The notes beneath the pieces were generated by a model. The model saw nothing but the letters and a program-made list of their open reading frames with translations, was not told the origin of the DNA and ran no database searches. Both the position numbers and the translations under genes were made by a program. From Coemansia sp. RSA 922 (Eukaryota > Kickxellomycota > Kickxellomycetes > Kickxellales > Kickxellaceae): a DNA stretch of 27,280 nt. The stretch is from NCBI GenBank assembly GCA_027577415.1, contig JANBQS010000192.1:1-27280 (forward strand). Reading direction: 5' to 3'. How positions within the stretch are numbered: the first letter of the stretch is position 1; each line of letters begins with the position of its first letter. Shown piece after piece: positions 16,114 through 26,123 of this stretch.

Positions 16114-16611
16114 CACTAGGATGCTCCTTAATTATAGCTGATCGACCTGGCGAGAGGAGCGCAAAATGTAAAAGTAGTGACCTCCTTTGTCCCGATTGAG
16201 AGAAATAAAAAGAAAGTGATATAGTAGAAAAGAAAAAAAGAAGGATGAAAGGCAGGAAAGCACTTTTACTTGCAGAAAAAAGAGGATGGCCTTCTCCCCC
16301 ACATGCAGCACTCTCCACGGGGCTTTAGCAGTCAAGACTCGTGTCCCTTTTTACTTTGCACGCTCTTTGCAGGTCTGGCCAAAGCTCGCTGCTCACCCGA
16401 CACAGTCAAGTGAATAATCGCAGTGCTGACTGGCCGCTGGTCAGCCTGCCTTCCACCAACTTGGCAGTACCCACACGTCACAAGAAATCAGGACGAGAGC
16501 AGTAGCAATGTCCAGCGACTGTCACTGCCAATGAAGCGCACATGTTGCTGCATGGGAAACAATGCAGAAGCGAAAGGGCTGCGCACAGACCAACTGCCAA
16601 GAATACCACAT
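16114..16611. other. intergenic: GTPase promoter and UPF2 3' region
   Basis: No gene is supported. Bases 16200-16275 are purine-rich on the plus strand, so the minus strand carries a long pyrimidine tract with an ACTATATC element, suiting the leader of the GTPase gene that starts at 16113. The part near 16611 should contain the 3' untranslated region of UPF2. Confidence 0.5.
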
Positions 16612-19600
16612 CTACCGCTGTCCGCTGTCAGCTGCGGCCTTTGGGACTAGCGTTGCACCTTGCTGCTGCCCTGTGGGTTTGCGAGGACCAGTTGAGCCAT
16701 GCCGCCGACGCGATGTGGGCGCTGGCGGCTTGTTAACATATATAGCTCCGGGAACAACACGCACCGGTGGCTGCCGATGAACCGAGTCAATGCTGGCCGA
16801 CGCATTGCCGTTGCCAGATACTCGATTCCTCATCGCCAGCAACAGCCTCTCGCGATCACGCTCGTACTGCCGCTGCTCTTCCTCAGCCTCGCGCCGCTCG
16901 TAGTTTAGCACGAACCGCTTGAGGTGCGCCTTCTCGCGCAGCGCAGTCTCCTCCTGAAGCCGGATCTTTTTGGCAATCTCAGACTCGATCGGGATATTGA
17001 CCTCGCGCACCACAGGGCGCTGCTTCTTGCCCATGAGCAGCGCAAACTTCATCGCGCCTTGCTCGTCAGCCAGTTGCTCGTCGGTGGCGGCGACAGTGCT
17101 GTCGCTGGCCGACCCGGCTTCGTCGGGCTTGAAGATCTTCTCGGACGAAGCAGTGGTCTGCAGTGCAGGCGTGCGCCCCAGAAGATTCATAGGGATGCCC
17201 ATTTCCAATTTGCTAACACGCTCTGTCTTGCGTGTATCAACAGAGTCGAGCATAAGTCGGTTGAACTCACACTCGAGCTGGTCCTCCTCCTCCTTCTCGA
17301 GCAGGGCCTCCAGGGCCTCCAAGTGAGCTTCCTCGTCGTACTCGTCCGACTCGTTGTCAGAGACATCCTCGCTAATAGGCGATTGCACTGACACCACGCC
17401 AGAGATGTTGGCTAGATCGGCATCAACATCAATGCCGGAATTGTCGTCGGCTTCGATAGGCGAATCTACAGGCGTTGCTATGTTCAGAGCCGGCTCTTCG
17501 GGGGTCGCCACTTGGACGGGCATGCTGCCATCGGCCGAGCCTTGGCCTTGAACCAGCTCTTGCATAGCACGCGCCGCCTCGGCCCACGTCTCGTATCGCT
17601 TATTGTCAGAAAATACAGACTCGTAGACGCTCTCGACACTATAGTCGATGTCAACTGGGAGTGGCTGATCCTTGGCCAGAACGTACAGCTGAAGGTATAG
17701 CCCGTATCTCTCCAGCGCCAGCCGATCCTCAGCCCCACGTATGTACTGTCCGCATGTAGACAAAATAGTGCACGCTAGGCGAATCCGGAAAAAGTCGCCC
17801 GATAGATCGTGTTCGCAGCTACGGCCAGGGAGCGGATACGGAGTGGTGTGGCCAAAGCTAAGCAACAGATACAGTAGATCCATGACCTCCTTGGTGTCAA
17901 CAACCTTGTAAATAAGCATCTCGCCAATATAGCGGGCTTCAGCCACTCTCCGCTGGTTGTGTGCGAACATGTTTCGCTCAAGACCAAGCTTGATGCTCTC
18001 CATTACTGCGTCAATCACGGCAACACGGAACCACGGGTGCAGGCGACCCAGAACGCCCGCGACCATTGTGACGAGATAGACGTTCGAGTGCTTGGTTTTC
18101 CAAATCTTGCTAAAGCAGCTGATAAGCGCATGCCTGACGCGCTGAGGATCCTCGCTACTCAGGCCATTCCATGGCAGCTTGCGCAGTCGCAGAGTCACGC
18201 TGTCAACGGTACCGCGCGTCAGGTCCTCGTACACAAGCTTGCGAATGTAGCGCTCGTAGGGCGTGCGATACTTGACCACCTGCTCAGCCTGCGCCTGTCG
18301 TGGGTTGCAAGCGCGATACACGTTGTCAATGAGTAAGCCGGTTCGCTCATCCAAGTTGAGCACGCGACGCTTACGCATTAGAATCGTTAGCAGCGATGAC
18401 ACGCGGTCACTCGTCTCGGGCTGCGCCAGGAGAAAGCGGCCACAGCCCTCAAGCAAAGCGCACAGTACCTCAATGTTTTGTGCATGGAACTGCTCAAGCG
18501 TAGACTTTGCGCAGCGAAAGGATACGTGCAACGGAGCCACCTTGAATTTTGTCAGCTCGGCAATATACTTGATGTTCTTCAGTCGTGTATCCATTAGGTC
18601 CTTGAACCGCTGTTTCGACAGCCAATGGAACTCGTGACTTAGCTCCTCGAGGACGCTGTCGCCAATCTCGGGAAAGTACGGATGTAGAACCGCAATAAAC
18701 CGTGCGTAAAAGGGAATGAGGAACTGCTGACGGCGGGGCACTTCTACCAACGCGCGGATCAGTGCGGCGCGATTGACTTTGCTGTTGACGTAGCAAAAGT
18801 TTAGAGCCGTTTGGTCGGCTCCCTCCTTGGTAGTCAGTGCTGGCAGGCGCCGCAGAATGGTGGCAAAGCTCATCGGCGCAATGGTTTGAGTCACCGTCCG
18901 AGCAGAACCTGTCTGCTGGACAACTGTCATTGTGCCCTCAGCTCCATTTGCAGCCTCCTCGGGCACTCTCTTGTTCACATCGGCGTCAGAAGGCTCCATA
19001 GAGATAGCCCGACTGGCATGCGACTGGCTCTCGTCATTGCCACCACGGGCTTCGCTAGCGGCATGACGGACAGGCTTCTCTGAAGTCGGGGGCAGTTCGA
19101 CTGGCAAGTCAGCTCCGTAGCGGCGCTGGTTCATGTATTTTTGGTACTCGAGCAGGCCAAGGGCGCTGTTTGGCTCGTTGGCGTCGTCGTCTGCATCGTC
19201 CAGGTCGCCGATCTCTGGCTGCAGGTCGACGTTGATGTCGTCCTCATTGATGTCCTCAATATCGCCCGTATTCGAGTCACTACTAGTAGAGCCAGCAGGC
19301 GCGTCCGTGCTGGGCTGGTCAGACCCATCGATCTCTTTTCCAGCAGTGGACGGCTGGTCCTTGTCACCATCGGCAGAGTCCTTGGGCTTCTTGCGGCGAA
19401 TTGCCAGCATCGAAGGAGGCAATAGCGATCGCAGATCAAGAATGGACTCGTAGAGCGACCTCTCCTCCTCATCCTCCCACTGCTTGTACTGACGGCTTGC
19501 AGAGGCAGAGGCGGAGTCCCCAGGCCCATCAAAGACGATACCTAGCTGGCTCTCATCGCCAACGCTATCGTCAAAGTGGGGCGGGGTGCGACCGAGAGCC

Positions 19601-20664
19601 TCGCACAGCATGGTGACGCTCTCGCTGAGTCGACCAAAAGACTTTGTGTGCTTTTCGATGCGCTCCTTGGTGTCCGCGTGCACAATCCCCTTGCTAAACA
19701 GCTTCTCGTCGGCATTGCGGCGCATCTGAGTCAACGTGTGGTTCATCGTCTCCAGGTGCGAGACAGCGCTATCCAAATAGTCATGGAGTACGGACTTTAT
19801 CCTTTTGCAGCTCTCTATGCCCACCACCTGCTCGTATGACCCGTCTTTGGGAGGTATAGCATCAATGGCACACGCCGAGTCCTTTAGCTGCTCAGCATCA
19901 GTAAGCGCAAACTCCACTCGGAATACACGAGCAAACGATGTAGCCAAGATAATGCTCAAGTGATGCTCCTTGTCGCTCAGAAATAGGTTCTGCAAAACCC
20001 CGAGCATCGCGCAGTGTCCAGGCTGTTGTACCATGTCCTTTACTTTGGCAGAAAACTTGCCCTGGCTACTGCCAGTACCACTCGACTGGACAGTGTGCGA
20101 CAGTGTAAATGCCGCCGCGCGATCGAGTCCCTCGACGCCACCGGGCAACGAGTCAACCCCCCACAGCAGACCGCTCAGGTACATTTCGCCAACCACGCGC
20201 AGCAGTGTCTTTTGGCGCGATAACCGGCCCTGCTCTTCGCGCTCGCGCTGCTCGGTCGACATGGCCGCCAGTGCGGCAACTCCAGGCGGCGACAGCGACT
20301 TTAGCAACACGCGGATCAGCGACGCGGTAAATTGAATAGGAAAGCGCGCATGTAACGCGGTTATCACATCAACAGCAGCTTGAAAATCGCTGCTGGTCTT
20401 GCACCGCAAAAGCCCCTCGGCCGCGGCAGGAACGATCTCGCTAACATACTTGTCGAGCTTTAGCAAGTTCACCTCGCGTAGTAGCTGGGCAGCACTATCC
20501 TGGCCCATGCTCGCCTTGCACTTTTTGATGAACCCCGTGTTCTTCTTCATGTTTGTGTCCAGGCCGGTCGAGTCGACCTTGGGCGCACGACCACACCACG
20601 AATCCAAATTGGCCCGCTGCATGGCCTGCAATCTCTCACGACGCTTCAATGTGCTCTCGTCCAT
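16612..20664 (-). CDS. UPF2: nonsense-mediated mRNA decay factor UPF2 (NMD2)
   Basis: 1350 aa from the ATG at 20664; upstream in-frame codons lack an ATG. The order of parts matches UPF2: a basic start with KKNTGFIKKCK (about 41-51), first MIF4G domain (about 55-360), a charged linker with an acidic block (about 465-500), second MIF4G (about 600-800), third MIF4G (about 815-1000, with LPWNG and IWKTKHSN), another acidic block, and a C-terminal UPF1-binding tail rich in Lys, Glu and Arg. UPF2 bridges UPF1 and UPF3 in the surveillance complex: the third MIF4G binds UPF3 and the tail binds the UPF1 Cys/His domain. It acts in the cytoplasm and perinuclear region on transcripts with premature stops. 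It is a single exon here. Confidence 0.92.
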   Translation of the reverse strand: MDESTLKRRERLQAMQRANLDSWCGRAPKVDSTGLDTNMKKNTGFIKKCKASMGQDSAAQLLREVNLLKLDKYVSEIVPAAAEGLLRCKTSSDFQAAVDVITALHARFPIQFTASLIRVLLKSLSPPGVAALAAMSTEQREREEQGRLSRQKTLLRVVGEMYLSGLLWGVDSLPGGVEGLDRAAAFTLSHTVQSSGTGSSQGKFSAKVKDMVQQPGHCAMLGVLQNLFLSDKEHHLSIILATSFARVFRVEFALTDAEQLKDSACAIDAIPPKDGSYEQVVGIESCKRIKSVLHDYLDSAVSHLETMNHTLTQMRRNADEKLFSKGIVHADTKERIEKHTKSFGRLSESVTMLCEALGRTPPHFDDSVGDESQLGIVFDGPGDSASASASRQYKQWEDEEERSLYESILDLRSLLPPSMLAIRRKKPKDSADGDKDQPSTAGKEIDGSDQPSTDAPAGSTSSDSNTGDIEDINEDDINVDLQPEIGDLDDADDDANEPNSALGLLEYQKYMNQRRYGADLPVELPPTSEKPVRHAASEARGGNDESQSHASRAISMEPSDADVNKRVPEEAANGAEGTMTVVQQTGSARTVTQTIAPMSFATILRRLPALTTKEGADQTALNFCYVNSKVNRAALIRALVEVPRRQQFLIPFYARFIAVLHPYFPEIGDSVLEELSHEFHWLSKQRFKDLMDTRLKNIKYIAELTKFKVAPLHVSFRCAKSTLEQFHAQNIEVLCALLEGCGRFLLAQPETSDRVSSLLTILMRKRRVLNLDERTGLLIDNVYRACNPRQAQAEQVVKYRTPYERYIRKLVYEDLTRGTVDSVTLRLRKLPWNGLSSEDPQRVRHALISCFSKIWKTKHSNVYLVTMVAGVLGRLHPWFRVAVIDAVMESIKLGLERNMFAHNQRRVAEARYIGEMLIYKVVDTKEVMDLLYLLLSFGHTTPYPLPGRSCEHDLSGDFFRIRLACTILSTCGQYIRGAEDRLALERYGLYLQLYVLAKDQPLPVDIDYSVESVYESVFSDNKRYETWAEAARAMQELVQGQGSADGSMPVQVATPEEPALNIATPVDSPIEADDNSGIDVDADLANISGVVSVQSPISEDVSDNESDEYDEEAHLEALEALLEKEEEDQLECEFNRLMLDSVDTRKTERVSKLEMGIPMNLLGRTPALQTTASSEKIFKPDEAGSASDSTVAATDEQLADEQGAMKFALLMGKKQRPVVREVNIPIESEIAKKIRLQEETALREKAHLKRFVLNYERREAEEEQRQYERDRERLLLAMRNRVSGNGNASASIDSVHRQPPVRVVPGAIYVNKPPAPTSRRRHGSTGPRKPTGQQQGATLVPKAAADSGQR

Positions 20665-20960
20665 GTGAATGAATGTGCATGTGTTAATCGCCGAGTGAGA
20701 AAGAGAAAACAAACAAAGCAAAATGCGAAACTAGTGAGGAGAATCGTACTTGGGAGAAGTGAAGTCGACAATTTGGTTTGTTTGTCGGCAATCGGCTCGA
20801 CTCGCTTGAGGATGATGGCTATTTTTTTTTTACCAGCTCAGGAAAATTACAAGTCAAAAGTGAGAGTTAAAGTAACCAGATCCAGTCTACTGGATCATCA
20901 ACATGTAGGATATATAAGGTTCATAGGAGACTAATAGTTTACACAAAGTTTAAAGGATTT
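20665..20960. other. spacer: UPF2 promoter and 3' region of the membrane glycoprotein gene
   Basis: 296 bases with no gene. It contains a perfect 8-bp dyad at 20879-20896 (GATCCAGT, CT, ACTGGATC), a TATATAAG element at 20911-20918, and a T9 run near 20822. Confidence 0.5.
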
Positions 20961-21956
20961 CTATACTAGCAAAGATCCAGCTTTGCTGTGACGAACCGAC
21001 AGGTGATACTGGCGCTTGTACTGGAACCTACGGATAGTTCCCACTGCATGCGCCAAGATGCCAACGCCCAAGATCGCGCTAACCAAATAGAGGCCAGTGC
21101 GAGGCCCGGCAAGCTCTGTGCCGAGGGGATCAACCGACTTGTCGTAATTAGGGTCGCCTGGGATGTACTTGGCCGGCGGCAGAACGGTACTAGAGGCTGC
21201 GTCTCCTTCACTGACTGTGCTGGTCGGTGTCGAGCTCGATGTCAAAGTCGGTGTGCTGGTGGGGCTAGCGCGCGTCGCATCGCCAGTCTTGATTACGCTA
21301 ATGTCGCCACCAGTAGAGGCAGTGGCATCCTCCGTCGGCTTGGGCGAGGGAGCAAAGGTCATTAGGGACTCGGGAGGGACGCGCGAAAGCGAAAGCCACG
21401 ACCCAAACGGGGCTTTGGGGATCTCGGCTAGATTTACACCCCTGTTTATAGTATAATCCGAGTCCTTTCGTAAATCAAAGCCCGACGAAAAGCTAGGCCC
21501 GGCAGAGGAGACCAAAAAGAAGGAAGTGGGTTCGGCCAGCTTTACCACAGTGTCCTCTAGATTCATTTGGCCGCTCGAGTGTACGGTAAAGTACATTGTG
21601 TCAAAAGGATTCTTGCTCGGCAAGAAAGCCCACGAAGAGTAGTCGTAAATGCCCAGTCCCCAGCCGTCGGTTATCTGAACGATGTTTGCTTTGGCGCTGG
21701 GATCGAAGCGGAGCAGCAACGACCACTGCGTGCCATTGACAAAGGTGGGCTGAGGCTTGGCCTGCATGCTCACGCCAAAAGACGATGATTGTACGTTGAC
21801 CCATGCGAGTTTGTAGTCAAACGTCACGCCGAGCGGATTGACTCGTATTTGGGGCGTGCCGGTGTCAACGTCGTCAGCCGCGGAAGCTAGGGTAATGCAG
21901 CAGATACCTGTCAGCAGTGTGGCAGCTGAGCGCACCCAGCCGGACAATAATACCAT
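20961..21956 (-). CDS. type I single-pass membrane glycoprotein, unknown function
   Basis: 331 aa, ATG at 21956 after a long pyrimidine-rich leader. Residues 1-26 form a signal peptide (hydrophobic core LLTGICCITLASA, cleavage expected after an Ala at 26 or 27). Residues about 30-215 form a beta-rich lumenal or extracellular domain with an NGT glycosylation site. Then comes a Ser/Thr/Pro-rich stalk (about 215-265, likely O-mannosylated), a membrane segment at about 287-308 (GLYLVSAILGVGILAHAVGT) and a 23-residue basic cytosolic tail. This design suits a secretory-pathway or cell-surface protein, for example a wall sensor or an ER/Golgi quality-control protein. I do not recognise the lumenal domain, so no function is assigned. 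Confidence 0.75.
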   Translation of the reverse strand: MVLLSGWVRSAATLLTGICCITLASAADDVDTGTPQIRVNPLGVTFDYKLAWVNVQSSSFGVSMQAKPQPTFVNGTQWSLLLRFDPSAKANIVQITDGWGLGIYDYSSWAFLPSKNPFDTMYFTVHSSGQMNLEDTVVKLAEPTSFFLVSSAGPSFSSGFDLRKDSDYTINRGVNLAEIPKAPFGSWLSLSRVPPESLMTFAPSPKPTEDATASTGGDISVIKTGDATRASPTSTPTLTSSSTPTSTVSEGDAASSTVLPPAKYIPGDPNYDKSVDPLGTELAGPRTGLYLVSAILGVGILAHAVGTIRRFQYKRQYHLSVRHSKAGSLLV

Positions 21957-23024
21957 TGTAAAGAAAGGAAAAAAAGTGAATTAGGGATAGAGGCGAAGGA
22001 AGAAGGGAGATAGCAAAATAAATGGAAAGCCTTGCAGGCAACCCGGTGAGTAGAGCTTGTGTAACGCAAACAAGAGACCCAGGCAAGTGTTTTAGCAAGC
22101 AGGACTCGTCGTCGATAGGCAAGGCGGCACAGATCCTGCCTCACAGGTATTTTGGGGAGCGCTATTCTTAGAGACTGTGGATCTCACTTTGCTCTGCGAC
22201 TTCTATTGAAGGACTAGAGCTGCAACTGGCCAGTAGCAAAAAAAGTGTGTAAGCGGAAACGCCTTTCAAAGACTGTTGTCGTTAAAGAGATGAAAAAAAA
22301 TTATGCAATATGAATTCAGTGGAAAGAGGAGAGATGGCGGTGCAAGCACTTTGAGCAAGCTCTATAAAGAGTGAAAGGAGGAGTGTGTATGTCGAGCTTG
22401 AGACCAGCCAAAGCCAACAGGGGGAGGAATGAGAAAGAAAAATGCCAAAGAAAGAGTGATAAAGAAAAGAGGAAAAAGGCTGAGTACAAAAAGGATTCAA
22501 AAGACAAAGTCGGTGTAACAGCCCACCCACCCGCAAGTGTGGGCTGAGTTGATCAATTGCAGCTGCACCGTCGATCATTAGGCATGCTGGCAGTGCCACT
22601 ACGAATCCTCACCTTTGTGGCTTTGAAGTGCCGCGCGGGCTTCAAGGCTGCAGGGAGCGCCGAGATCTACTGGCGAGGACTCCTTTGTGGGCAGCATTTT
22701 CCCCAAGCCTTGCCAACGTTGAAGCTCGAATGTCCTTTACTGCTCCTCTGTGCAGTGTTTACCATTTATCAGCAAAATTAATAAAAACGATCGTCACTGG
22801 GTGCCTGAAGCCGGCATGATTATCGGGTATTAGCATGTCAGCTATGACGTATTGCATGCCCACACGCCTTCATACTAATTTATTGAAAAACGTAACATTG
22901 AAAAATGTAAACTAACAGCTCTGCGTAGGTTGTTGGTTGCTGGGGCTGCACTAAACGCCGTTTTAAATACTAGCAACCAGTAATGAACACACCTCGTATA
23001 GTTTATGTTTTCCAGTGCCACAAA
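21957..23024. other. intergenic region, gene-poor
   Basis: Bases 21957-22020 carry the pyrimidine-rich (minus strand) leader of the membrane glycoprotein gene. Beyond it I see no supported gene: the open frames at 22282-22599 (minus) and 22557-22781 (plus) begin at non-ATG codons and overlap each other. A hairpin with 8-bp arms lies at 22519-22546. TTTATT at 22879-22884 is AATAAA on the minus strand and may be the poly(A) signal of the small gene at 23025. Confidence 0.5.
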
Positions 23025-23417
23025 CTAAAAGCAGACAAATGGATCACCAACTGGAGAGCGCCTGTAAATGTCTCTTGAATCAACAGAATCCTCATTTAAG
23101 GCGATGTCCTTGTGAAATTCCATATCTGGTATGTCACCACCTTTAATATAGAGCTCACTTGGATACACAAGCACATAGCAATCGTTGAGCACTTGCTTCT
23201 CCTCTATCATGACTGTCACAATAGCATAGGGACTGTTGCTGACCACTTTCATATAGAATTTATCGATAGGGTATCCCTTGGTAGCGCGGACATGTTGGGT
23301 CACCTTATCATACGTGATTTCGCAATCTGAAACAAGTAAATTGACACTAAATTCATTATCCCCTATCAAGAAGAAAACCTTTACGGAATGCCTAACAGGG
23401 GTAGCAATGGGAATCAT
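23025..23417 (-). CDS. small orphan protein, possibly beta-grasp (ubiquitin-like) fold
   Basis: 130 aa from an ATG in a good context (AACCATGA), with a TATA-like element about 50 bases upstream (23463-23470) and a likely poly(A) signal 140 bases downstream. The frame uses ordinary codons with no internal oddity. The first 85 residues alternate strands and a helix: SVKVFFLIGDNEF, SVNLLVSD, then a helical YDKVTQHVRAT, then FYMKVV and YAIVTVMIEE. This looks like a beta-grasp arrangement, loosely reminiscent of ubiquitin-like or Crinkler N-terminal domains. The C-terminal third is acidic and polar. I recognise no family. A TACTAAC and a TTAG just after the ATG would also allow an exon starting inside the frame, so an upstream exon is a weaker alternative. 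Confidence 0.5.
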   Translation of the reverse strand: MIPIATPVRHSVKVFFLIGDNEFSVNLLVSDCEITYDKVTQHVRATKGYPIDKFYMKVVSNSPYAIVTVMIEEKQVLNDCYVLVYPSELYIKGGDIPDMEFHKDIALNEDSVDSRDIYRRSPVGDPFVCF

Positions 23418-24284
23418 GGTTAGTAGTACGTTGCAGTGAATGGAAAGCAGTGCTGAAGAAAAATATATAGTGGGTAGTTGTATGGAGAAGAAAAACAGTC
23501 GCCAAGGAGTGGGCCTTTTGGACCAAATTTATAGCAAAAGTTCTTCAACAAGGTAAATGCCATAGCCTCTTCCTCGCTCAATAAAAAACTACACGTTGCA
23601 AGTCACCAGTGCTTTGAAATAGACAAAAAAAACAACTTGTAAGCAATCCAGGGCTGACTGTGAGACAGCAGAAACAAATCTGTCAAAGCATTTATGTTCT
23701 TTTGAAATATATTGAATAATGTTTGGCAATCAAGTACTGAGTCTCCAACTCTCCGTGTCAGTGCATATTTCACACAATCTCAACTGTGGAAAATAAGGCA
23801 ACCAGCCAAGGCATTCGTATAGAAAAATGTGCAGGATCCTGCCATGGCCTTGATTAATTTTATCTATTGTAATTAACCAGAGTAGTGCTCTAGTACACAC
23901 AGAGATGTATCAAGCGTTACCTCTGCCCAGCACGGATCAGAGAAAGAGATTATATCAGAGGAATAATAGCGGAGTAGGTTCTAGGTTTTGTCAAATTCTG
24001 TAAAGCCTATGGATAATATAAATGGCAAGGCGGCACCCAAGGCTTACCAGCTCGAGTTTCTTCTTCAATAATAATTGCCTGCTTTGCTCATTTTCTTTTC
24101 ATTTCACTTCATATTTTTATTATATACTATTGAGTTTGGGAATTACACTATGAGCATTTTTGTCGCTTTCTCATATGATTAGCTAGGTAAGTGGGTGCAT
24201 ATTATAATTGTTAACCCTGAGTGCGAAACAATATAGCACCTCTCGTAAGCAGAGTAGTGGTGTGCTCAATGTAAAATCAGAAAA
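23418..24284. other. AT-rich intergenic region
   Basis: Apart from the promoter of the small orphan gene, I see nothing convincing. A 20-codon plus-strand frame at 24009 (starting MDNINGKAAPK) is richer in GC than its surroundings but too short to support as a gene. Confidence 0.5.
23463..23470 (-). promoter_or_regulatory. TATA-like element of the small orphan gene
   Basis: The minus strand reads CTATATATTT here, about 50 bases before the ATG at 23417. It suits transcription starting near 23435 and a short leader. Confidence 0.35.
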
Positions 24285-25281
24285 TTATATTACTTGTACC
24301 ACCAAAATATTAGGTGTGTATGTTTGTCTGTGACGCTGGATAATCTCGTTGTTGCTCAAACCAGCGAGCGTATCCAATTCGGCATTTAAACCCTCGACTT
24401 GAGTGTCTCTCAAGATATCCCTAGCCAGCGTGACATACATGAGGTCGATTCCTAAAGTGTGAGTGTGCTTGCGTAGCAATGCCCTCATTAGCACCCTGTC
24501 CATGAGGGTACTTGCTGCTAGTCCCACTGCTTGCCTTGCCATCAGCAACGATGACGTCTAACATATGGTCACTTCTAATTGCACCCTGGTCAGTGGGGCG
24601 CACGCCTACGACTGCGCCGCTGTACCGCAAGGTGCACAGAGTAGCTCTGTAGTCAGGGCTTAGTTGGCGCACCGGCCTGATGCCACCACCAGGGAGGTGT
24701 GGCGACCTACGGCGGGCGGCAAGAGTGGGTGCCTGGCCCTTGGGCCATGGCCGAGCACGGATATATGCCCATGCCATGGGAGGCAGCGGCACACGGACGA
24801 CGTCGACGGCTGCGTCAATGCTGTCAATGCCGTCAACACCCAGGCCAACGCGGCGCCTTTTGCAGACCAGATCTACATCGCTGAACTTGCGCTTGGCATG
24901 ATGGCTAGTGACAAAGTATTGAATGTTGTTAGAGACAGTTATTTTTAGTTCAAGATATGAAAATGTGAAGAATGGTTGAAAGGTAAAAAGTAAGGCGAGA
25001 AAGAGAGGGCGCAACTCCTTGCTGAAGTACCCTTTTGCTCTTGCAACGGTTGTGATGCTGGAACCACATGGAGTAATACTGCACCCACTGTGTATCGAGT
25101 ATGAAGTGTGGCTTTCGCACACATCGTGATGTGCGGAGCTGTCTCCAGCCAGCCGATTGGGGCAATGAGATGGGGACGGCTTGTTAATTTCCTTGCGGGG
25201 GTTCTTTGTCCCTATCCTGGGGGGGGGTAGACACCCGACCACCTGAAAACAATATGCCAAAGAGCTTTCCCTCTGGAACAT
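24285..25281 (-). pseudogene. GC-rich, frameshifted coding relic
   Basis: Within AT-rich DNA, bases about 24540-24880 are clearly GC-rich. On the minus strand an ATG frame from 25281 stays open to 24421; its part after about 24880 uses GC-ending codons (GLGVDGIDSIDAAVDVVRV, later RSDHMLDVIVADGKA). Around 24520-24550 the protein-like reading moves to another frame (RQAVGLAASTLMDRVLMRAL, then ARDILRDTQVEGLNAELDTL), ending at a stop by 24285. No good splice pair explains the shift. The plus strand is also open over part of the island, so the direction is not certain. I take it as the remnant of a gene or of a transferred or mobile sequence, with no family recognised. The upstream part (24950-25281) looks non-coding. 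Confidence 0.35.
24814..24840. repeat. short tandem repeat, three 9-bp units
   Basis: GTCAATGCT, GTCAATGCC and GTCAACACC follow directly on one another inside the GC-rich island. The multiple-of-three unit length fits a coding origin. Confidence 0.6.
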
Positions 25282-26123
25282 TGGTGGTCATCGCCTTTGC
25301 TGAAACGCATGGTTTGGAGGGCTGTCATAATCGCTAAAGCTGTTTTCTAATGGACAAGGTATACAATGCGTTTATTGGGGTTTAGTATACAGATGCCTCT
25401 AATTTGCAATGGGGTTTTTTTGGCTATGCTATTCTACATGAATTTTGACATCGTGCAAGTAAAATATAAAAAAGATAAAACAAAATGGTATCTTAAACAA
25501 GAGATAATTGCAAACTAAAATTAAAGAGTGAGCAAAGGGTGGGGGGTTCCTTCTTGAAGTGTTTTCATTTCTGTGGAGCACGAAAAAATTAGTACTCTCC
25601 AACCCCTTGTCAAGACCACACAGGGTAGCTTGGGATACATGCGACTCATAAAGTTGGCAATGGGAGGGGGGTCGATAAGGAGGGGTGGATCCCGGGAATA
25701 ATTTTGAGGCGAGTTCTGCTATCGCGATCAAAGAACCAGCAGGCAAGCAGTTTCTGCTCACAATGGATGGCGCTGGGTTGTAGGTGTATTTTCAGTGCCA
25801 CCGAGCGTTCTTGGCCAGCACTGCTCCTCCCACTGCTAAACGCGTGGCGGTGAGTGGTGGAAATAAAAAATTAGTGAGCACAACGTAGTGGTGCTTGCAT
25901 TTATTCCCTTTATCTCGGATCATCTAGGCGGAAAATATGTCTGACATTATCTTCTATTCTATTCAGCGTGGGTACGTCATCTCCCGCTTTGAAAATTCAA
26001 ATTGAGTGGCATATGTTTCTATTTACCGGCAGATAGTGTGTCGCTTGTTTGCACATGAAGATAATTGAAAATGGCCAACAGATATTTGGAGCCAGAGCAA
26101 GATAAAAAATATGTGTACATCCT
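25282..26123. other. AT-rich intergenic region
   Basis: No supported gene. The minus-strand frame at 25429-25761 has no ATG start and a low-complexity hydrophobic end. On the plus strand a 54-base segment (25794-25847) lies between an acceptor-like TATTTTCAG and a donor-like GTGAGT, but no partner exons are visible. Confidence 0.45.

Noticed and set aside
22282..22599. Minus-strand frame with hydrophobic segments (105 codons)
   Set aside because: It starts at GTG, and the hydrophobic part comes from a purine-rich plus-strand tract; there is no conserved feature and no matching promoter.
24430..24460. Sequence resembling a tRNA T-loop (GGTCGATTCCT)
   Set aside because: No acceptor stem, anticodon arm or D-loop can be paired around it.
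24664..24948. Plus-strand frame of 94 codons across the GC-rich island
   Set aside because: It starts at TTG. Parts look protein-like, but the minus strand explains a longer region; I keep it only as a doubt about the direction of the relic.
25429..25761. Minus-strand frame of 110 codons
   Set aside because: It starts at GTG and ends in low-complexity Phe/Ile-rich sequence from AT-rich DNA; no support.
25794..25847. 54-base plus-strand segment between TATTTTCAG and GTGAGT
   Set aside because: It looks like an internal exon, but no partner exons or reading frame can be built on either side.
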